NCBI GenBank assembly: GCA_037179335.1
Contig: JAKZHN010000005.1
Location: 62,001-126,000 of the forward strand
Reading direction: 5' to 3'
DNA length: 64,000 nt
Source: Cyclaneusma minus
Lineage: Eukaryota; Ascomycota; Leotiomycetes; Marthamycetales; Marthamycetaceae
The position numbers and the translations under genes are program-made. A model generated the notes under the pieces. The model had not been told where the DNA came from. It made no database searches and saw only the letters and a program-made list of their open reading frames with translations. This document shows, one piece after another, positions 56,654-64,000 of the stretch (positions are counted from its first letter, which is position 1; the number at the start of each line of letters is the position of its first letter).

Positions 56654-59600
56654 TTGGGAATTCTTTTTTTGCCTGCTAAGCGTAATAATAATATAAAATA
56701 AAAATGGCAATTTTGGCTAGATTGTTCATTAAAAATAAAATTCAAAAAATTCAAATAAATCCATTATAAAAATTGAATTCCAAAAATTCAAAAATTATAT
56801 AAATATTAAATTAAAAATATCAAATATCCAAATACCCATTTGCTTATTTTTATAAATTAATAAAGAAAAATATAAAGAAAAACAATATAAATAATAAGCA
56901 TAGATATTGAAATTTATTAGCCAGTATATTATATTAAAAAAAATTTAAACCGCTAAATAATTTAATTTTCTATTTAAATTATAAATTTATTGGTTTTAAT
57001 AAAAATATTAAAAGCCTTATTGCAAGCAATTTTAATTATAAAATTAACTGGATTATTTTTATTATTAATTTATTGAATTTTATAAAGCTTTTATTAATTA
57101 TAGCTTTAATATAAATAAAAAGCATTAATTATTAAATATTTTTTATTTATTATTTCTAGCTTAATTAGATAATTGTAAAGGAATTAAAAATCCATACAAA
57201 TTACCATAGAAATTTGAAAAATATTTAATTTATTAGTAATTTAAGCCAGAATAATGCTAAAAGCGATTTCTATATTAGTATTTTAAACTATAGCCAAGAT
57301 TTTATTTGCTAGTATATTTTTGGTAATTTTTTTAAATTTAATTAAAAACCAATAAACCAAATTGCTTTAAATAGTAAATTTAGCATTATTATTATATTTG
57401 ATTTTATTGCTAATAGCTATAATATAATTTAACTGAAAATTAAAATTTTTTAAATTGGCAAATAAATTATTTATAAAAATTTAAAACTTTAAAATAAATA
57501 GCTATAGCTTAATAATAATAATACCAATATTGGGATTTTTTATATATTTTTTAAAACATTTATTAAGCTTTTTAATTTTTTTCTCCAAGGGATTCTAATG
57601 CTATACAGCTATAAAAGATAAATAAGCGGTTTTTAATTGGCAAATTTCTAAAATATAATAGGCCTTGATATATTATTTAATATATGTTGATTTTATTAAA
57701 AGAAATTTAATATTTATAAAAAAGATTTGTTTTTAATTTTTTGAATATACAATTATAAATTTATTATTTTTAAATTTAAAAATACAGCCATTAAATAAAA
57801 AAAAGGGATTTAATATCCAATTTAATTTTTGGCTTGGCGCGGAAAGCAGCGTTTTTAAATTTATTTTTTTTAATTTGGACTATTTATTATTCGTAAAATA
57901 CGAAATGTTATTTATTTATATAGCAATAATTAAGAATTAATTTAAAAATTAAATAATAAAAAGGCAAATATTAAAAATCAAAATCTCCATTATTAGTTTT
58001 TTAAAATAATGCTTAAAATAAATAATAAATTAATAAAAATTAAATTCTACAATGCTATAAAGTAATTTTAAAATATAAATAATAATGCCAAAACAAAATT
58101 GATCCTTTTTTTTTTGGCAAATTAGCATAAATAAAACAATTTAATATTAATTGGGATTAAATATACGCTTAAATAATTTTTTTAATTATATATTAATCTT
58201 TTAAAAACAAGAAAAAAAAAGCAATTACTATAATTAATTATTAACTAGCGCGTTAAATTATTAGCAATTAAATAAAAATGATTTTTTTCTTTTTATTATT
58301 ATAGCTTTTTATTATTATTTAATTTTTTTTATAAAAAACTGCAATTTTTTTGCCTTTTATTTTTCTAATTATTTTAGCATTAAAAAAGCATAAGCTTTGG
58401 TATTTTTTTAAATTATAAATTTAAAATTCAAATACTCCGCTAGCAAAAAAGCCATTAATTTTTGCAATATTAAAAGCTTTAAACGAATTGCTAGAAATTT
58501 TAATTTTGCCTTTTTTTTAAAATTGAAAAAATAATTCGCAATCTAATATTTTCTTTTAAATTAGGAAGATTTTCAATTAAATTTTGGAATCCATAATCAA
58601 ATATATAGTAAAAGCGTTATTTAAATTAATTATGGATTTTCAATCATTAACCATTTAAATTGCTTTCCAAAAAGCACAAATTAATTTAACAAAATTTTTA
58701 TAATAATAAATAAAGCTTTTAAAATTTATAAATTTTATAAAATTAATAACAATACCATTAAATTTATTATTTAAAAATTTTCAAAATAGAAGTCGGCCTT
58801 GTTTTTTTGGACCGATTTAAACTTTAGCGGCCGCAGACTTTCTATTTTTTAATCCTGAAGGCCGTTTGTTTTTAAGCTATGCCTGCGCTATAGCAATAAA
58901 TTGCGCTGTATTTAAAAACTGCGCTATACCAATAAGAATATACTAGATTAAAGCATTTAAAAATAATTTATTAGCATTTTTATTTTTAAATTGTATTTTT
59001 TGGAATTGAAAACATTAATTTATTAGGATAGGCGAATTAAAATCGTCCAAATCATTATTTTTATCCGATTTTTAATCGCTTTTATTTTTACTTTTAAAAA
59101 GTAAATTATATAATAAACTTTTATTATTTGAAAAAAATAATTTAACAATTGTAATTTTGAAATTTTTTAATCCATTAAATATTTCCAAAATACAAATTTT
59201 ACCATTAATAGCCAAAAAACAATAGATGTTTTTTTATACCAAATTCTTATCATTAAAACTAGCGAAAGCTTAATAATAAAAATAATATTGGGATCGTTTT
59301 AAGCGCAAAAGACATTAATAATTATTTATTTAGCATATGCTTTGCGAATTGCTTTTATAGCCTTTTTAATAATCTTTTTTATTATAAAAAAAGCAATATT
59401 AAATTACTAGAAAATTAAGGATAAGCTTTAAAAATTAATAAAATTAGTACTAATTTATTAAGTTTTGCAATATCATTAATAGCTTTAATAGCTATTTAAA
59501 AAATCATTTTAAAAGGATTATTAAATAAATTAAACTTTAAAATATTATATACTTTTTTTAACAAAAATAATAGCATTTGATTTTTTTAACGCTTTAATAT

Positions 59601-62600
59601 GCTTTGATAGAAACGTTTTTAAATTTACTATTTATTAATTTTGCATATTATTTAATTTTTTTGCTAGCGAATTTCCTACCAGTATTATAAATAATACAAT
59701 TAGAAAAATCCTAATATACATTAATTCAATAAAAACAAATAGCTTTTTAAATATTAAAAATAAAAGTATTTTTAATAAATTTTGCAATTTAAAAATTAAT
59801 AACTGCATTAATAATATAAATTATTTAATATTTATTAATATAGCAAAGATTAATATAAATTTTTGCATTAAATTTATAATTATTATATATTCAAAATTTA
59901 AATTGCTGCAAGGCTTTATTATTTAATTAGTATCAAATACAATATTTTTATTTTTTTTAAAAAGTTTAATAATTAAAAGCTTTACTAGCTTTTTTAAAAA
60001 ATAGAAACAGCTTTTTAATAAAAGCATAGCTAGCTTTTTAATAAATTTGGCATAGTTAGAGCTTAGTAAAATAAAATAAAATTAATATCTAAAAATAGCA
60101 TTTAAATAATATTAATATTTCTAATATTTCTAAAATTATTTTAAACATTAATTATAAATTAAAAATGGTTTTATTTACAAATAATTTTAATTTTAAGTTT
60201 TTTTTTAAATAGTTTTTTTTTAAATTATTAAATTAAATACTTAATTGGTCTATATTATTAAAAAATAATAAAAAAACATTTGCAAAAACAATATAAAAAA
60301 GGACATTACCAAATTGCATAGAAATTTAAACAATATTCAAAAAATAGCAATTTTCTTTGCCAAATTTAATATAATGCTTATTAGCACGGATGTTTTTTTT
60401 AAAACTATAAATTAATTTATACCAGCAATTAATATACCAGCTATTTTAATATTAGAAAAAATACTTTAAAATATTTAAAAAATATTTTTTAATTAAAAAC
60501 TAAAAATTTACTAAAAATTTAAAGAATTTTGGCCAATAAATGCATAGAAAATCGAATTTAATTAAAAAATTTTAAAAAACTGTAAAGAATTAGCGTTTTT
60601 ATTATAAAAAATATTTTCGCTATTTATATAATTAATATAGAAAATTGGCAAAATAATGCTATTATTTTTTAACTTGTTTTTGCTTTTTAATGAATTTTTG
60701 GCTTCGAAATTAATTTTCTTAATTTTGGCCCAATTGATATTAAAAGCTTAAATAAACTATGCAAATTTTAAAATAAAATCTTAATAATTTAAATTGATAT
60801 TTTTATACTATTTAAAAAAGCTTATATAAGCTTTTTTATAAATTCTGCAGTCTATTTTCTTTATATCTTTTTTTTATTTACATTTTTTAATTTTTTGCAA
60901 TTATAGTTTATAATTATAATTAATAAATCAATAATTTAACTTGCTATAAATATAATATTGTTTTTAATAATATTTACCATTTTTAAAAATATAGTAATTA
61001 CAAAATATACAATATTTACTATTAATCCAATATTAAAATTGGCCAATAATTTTAAATATTGCAGCAGGATAAAAGATAGCCAATTTAGCTTTAAAAATAT
61101 TTTTAATAGCATTAAAAAACTGCATTTGCAATCCATTATTATTATTATTAATCCAATTTAAATATAAAGTTTTATAAAGTTTTATAAATTTTATATAAAT
61201 TTTATATAAAAATATAAAAATATTTAATTTTATTTTTACTAGAAAATTTCCTATAAATATTTTTAAATATAATAAATTTTTATATTATAAAATATTTTTG
61301 CTTAAATAAAAAAAATTGTATTTTATTTTCAAATTAATAATAATTTAAAAAATATTTAAATTTTTATTAATTAAATAATTAAAAAAATATTTAAATAATT
61401 TTTTTTTTAAAAAACAGAAAATTCAAAAGGGATATAAACTGCAGAAAATCCAATAGCTTAGCAATAATAATAGAAAATTTAAAGCTTGGCATTAAAATTT
61501 TTAAATTGCTTAGAATTATATTTAATTAAATTGCTAATATAAAATTTTGCAAAATTGCCAATTTAACAAACCGTGTTAATATTTACAAGGATATATTTTA
61601 AAAAGGAAGATATTATAATATACTAATAAATTAAAAATTATTTAAAAATTTGCAAACTGCTATTTAAAGCACCGTATTAAAGCGCTAAATTTAAAAGCTA
61701 TTGCTGCAATGCCAAAAATTGAATTGAAAATTAATTAATATAATAGAATTAATTTTGAAATCAAATTAAAATAAAACGGATATTTAATTGCTTTATAGTA
61801 GGCCAAAGAATATTTTAATAAAATTATTAATTTTAAGATTAATTAAATAAATTAGATTTTAACTGGCGCTATAAAATAAAATTTAAATATTATTGGAATT
61901 TATTTTAAAACGCAATTTAAGGCCTATTTTAAAATGCGTAAATTATACAGGGAGATAATTTAATTGAATATCCCAAAATTGGCTTATTTAATATACTATT
62001 TAAAGATTTTAAATTAATTAAAAGACCGGACATTTTTCCAATTGCAGGAATTGATTTATTAAATGCAAAAAAGCAAAATTATTATTATAATTATTTTAAA
62101 AGGCCAATTATAGTATTTTTATAAATTTATTATACTGCAGATTAAAAATGTAATCAAAAATTTGAAAAATTTAAATATATATATTGCCACAATAATTGCC
62201 CAATAAGTTTTTATACTATAAAATACAATCGGCAAATTATTAATTTTATTAAATGAAATGAAATTAATTGGCAATAGCGAAAAAGGGATTAATAACTTTC
62301 TTAAAAAACAAGAAATTAATAAATAGCTAAAAGGCGTTTTTGACTTTAGCGGCGAATTTGCATTGAAATTTATAAAAAGGCGAATTAAAACATTTAATAC
62401 GGAATATAGCGTCCAATTTCTTTGGAGGCCATTTAGAATTTTTAACGGCTTAAATAGTAAAAATAAGGGCATTATAAATTTGGCCGAATTTTTCAAATTG
62501 GAAAATATAAATACCATAGTTGCGAAAATAATTTTAAATATATTATAAATTTTTTTTTTTTAAAAAGCTTTAAATTTTAATTTTTAAAAATAATTTTATA

Positions 62601-63549
62601 TTTATTAAAAAACTAATCATTAATATAATTATTTATTTTTAAATATTTAAATTTATAAAAAACAAAGGCGCTGCAATTTTTTTTAATATATATATTTTAA
62701 TTATTAATTTTAAAATTAAAAACAATATTATTATTAATTTAGCAATTGCAAATATTTGAAAAAATATTTATACCAAAAGCTTAATTTTTATTGGCATTTT
62801 TGCCTTTAATTTGCAAAAAACAAAGCTATATTAAAAAATTAATTGGCAAATTAATTAAAAAAGGCATTTCTAATTTTCTGAATACTTAAATTTTGCAATA
62901 AAAAGTCATTGGCTAAAAATATTAAAGATTTTTTATTTTTTTTGAAAAAAAATAATTAATAGAAACAAAAACTAATACTAATAAATTATAAAACTGCAGC
63001 TAAAATTTGCAAAAGGCAGGAGGTTTTTTGAAAAAAAAAAAAAAAAAAGCTAGAATAGAAAATAATTGGGAATTTGTTTTTGGATTTTTAAATTAATTTA
63101 AAAGCACTGTAATAATTTGGAAAAGGAGAAAATTCAATTTTAGCAATAAAAGGATTTTGCTATAGTTGTTTAAATTTTTTAAATTTACGCTATTTTCGTT
63201 AATTGCAAATATTTTTAATAGAAAAATAGAGCGGTAAAAATATTTTTAAATATTTTTAAATAATAAATTAATTTAAAGACAAGAGAAAAAAAAAAGGATC
63301 TTATAAGATTGAAAATTAAATTATAGCGGCATTATAGACATAGAGAATTAACAGAAAAGGGAAGAATCCCAGCCAGCAATTTTTACAAAACTATACGAGA
63401 TTTTTTTTTTAAAAATCTCTTAAACTTTAGCACAAAGGCATTATTTCAGCCAGCAAATTTTAGTAAAAAGCTTGTGCAAAAGCGAATATCCATTTAATAG
63501 CTAAATGCCTAATTAATTTGTATTTTTTTAATTAAAAAATATTAATTAA

Positions 63550-63777
63550 TATTGATATTAAAAAAATAAAATAAAATAATCATTTAAAAAATAGATAATA
63601 AAGCTAGCAAATAACGAGTATATTTATAATTAAATCTATTCTATAGAAAAGCTTTCAGCAAAGCGTAGATATACCTATGGCTTAGCATGGTGGTCTGAGG
63701 CCATGGGTAGCCATAATGGTTATGATCAGGGAGCTGGCGCACGGACCAACTGGCTGACCATGACCGGTGTTGCAACA
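63550..63777. repeat. Right LTR (228 bp)
   Basis: Starts TATTGATATTAAAAAA and ends GGTGTTGCAACA. Its first third is heavily A/T-converted while its last third keeps the ancestral-looking CAGGGAGCTGGCGCACGG. Mutation therefore weakens towards the outer edge. Confidence 0.88.
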
Positions 63778-63965
63778 CTCCAAATAATTGTAAATATCCC
63801 AAATGCTTAGGAATATTTCTAATAATTTAAAATATTCCAAATTACTTGGAATATTTCAAAGCATTGGGAATATTCCTAATTACTTGGATTATTTCTGGTT
63901 ATTTAGAATATTTGCAAACCAGCTGAAACTGTAGGCCGTATTCAAACTTTTTTCCACCCACTGTA

Positions 63966-64000
63966 GTACCGTCACCGGGTATTCGAGAAAAACAACGGGA
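63966..64000. repeat. Continuation of the CACCGGGTA tract
   Basis: GTACCGTCACCGGGTATTCG resumes the host repeat that was split by the nested elements at 56383. The tract runs out of the window. Confidence 0.5.

Larger units (their letters stand above)
56426..63777. mobile_element. RIP-degraded LTR retrotransposon, 7352 bp
   Basis: Two 228-bp direct repeats at 56426-56653 and 63550-63777 bound 6896 bp of extremely AT-rich DNA with no surviving reading frame. Differences between the LTRs that I could align are transitions (G/A, C/T), the pattern of repeat-induced point mutation. The LTR ends are inverted TGTTG...CAACA-like (now TATTG...CAATA on the left, TATTG...CAACA on the right). A 5-bp target duplication flanks it: CTCTA (56421-56425) and CTCCA (63778-63782), itself differing by one C-to-T. 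Size suits a Gypsy- or Copia-type element, but gag and pol are unrecognisable, so the superfamily is open. Confidence 0.88.
56385..63963. mobile_element. MITE-like element interrupted by a retrotransposon
   Basis: The left end CAATGGGAGGAAAAAAGTCT (56385) follows TA (56383-56384). The right end is its inverse, finishing ...TTTTTTCCACCCACTG (63963) before TA (63964-63965). Removing the LTR element and one target copy leaves about 222 bp. The interior is collinear with the copy at 18165 (AATAATTGTAAATATCCC, CCAAATTACTTGGAATAT, CTGGTTATTTAG). Same family, Tc1/mariner-type TA target, no transposase. Confidence 0.78.

Noticed and set aside
62119..62548. Open frames on both strands in the AT-rich block
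   Set aside because: They sit in RIP-mutated retroelement DNA, and their composition (Ile/Lys/Asn/Phe) only reflects AT content.

Overview
The window is nuclear DNA of a filamentous ascomycete (Pezizomycotina). Three things point to this: short introns (about 50-75 bp) with GTxxGT donors and CTAAC/CTGAC branch sites, a set of typical ascomycete housekeeping orthologues (Gde1, Rtp1, mitochondrial uL6, Met22, Vps11, a PDR-type ABC pump, Yrb30, Sup35/eRF3, Fmp52, a Snf2 ATPase), and a 7.4 kb AT-rich retroelement carrying the marks of repeat-induced point mutation (RIP). I cannot fix the class from sequence alone.

Layout. 1-2221 (-): SPX-ankyrin part of a glycerophosphodiesterase, cut by the window edge. 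3463-6204 (-): Rtp1/TANGO6-like protein. 6205-9512: no protein gene, but the plus strand has the hallmarks of a telomerase RNA gene: a template-like TTAACCCTAACC near 7.1 kb, folded segments, and at 8673 the non-canonical ATAAGT 5' splice site known for Pezizomycotina telomerase RNA, followed by a branch site and AG. 9513-10688 (+): PhyH-like dioxygenase. 11.2-12.3 kb: decayed tandem array. 13098-13907 (-): secreted HNH-type nuclease. 14757-17772 (+): AT-hook protein. 18667-19598 (+): mitochondrial uL6. 19760-21019 (-): Met22. 21585-23900 (+): PPR-like protein. 24344-27422 (-): Vps11. 28910-34250 (-): ABC transporter. 35287-37359 (-): Yrb30. 38164-40411 (+): eRF3. 42038-43576 (+): 2EXR-domain protein. 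43907-44155 (-): small secreted cysteine protein. 45762-47452 (-): frameshifted STAND N-terminal-type gene. 48286-49311 (-): Fmp52. 49938-53888 (+): Snf2 ATPase.

From 53.9 kb to the end the window changes to repeats: tandem arrays, minisatellites, a CACCGGGTA-rich tract, and a nested insertion. In the nest, a RIP-mutated LTR retrotransposon (two 228-bp LTRs, 5-bp target duplication) sits inside a small TA-flanked terminal-inverted-repeat element. Relatives of the small element lie at 18.2 and 41.1 kb.

The genes form no pathway cluster. The window is ordinary core genome running into a heterochromatin-like repeat block. The most valuable item is the candidate telomerase RNA locus, which no protein-based annotation would report. 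Exon boundaries given here were read by eye from splice signals and reading phase.
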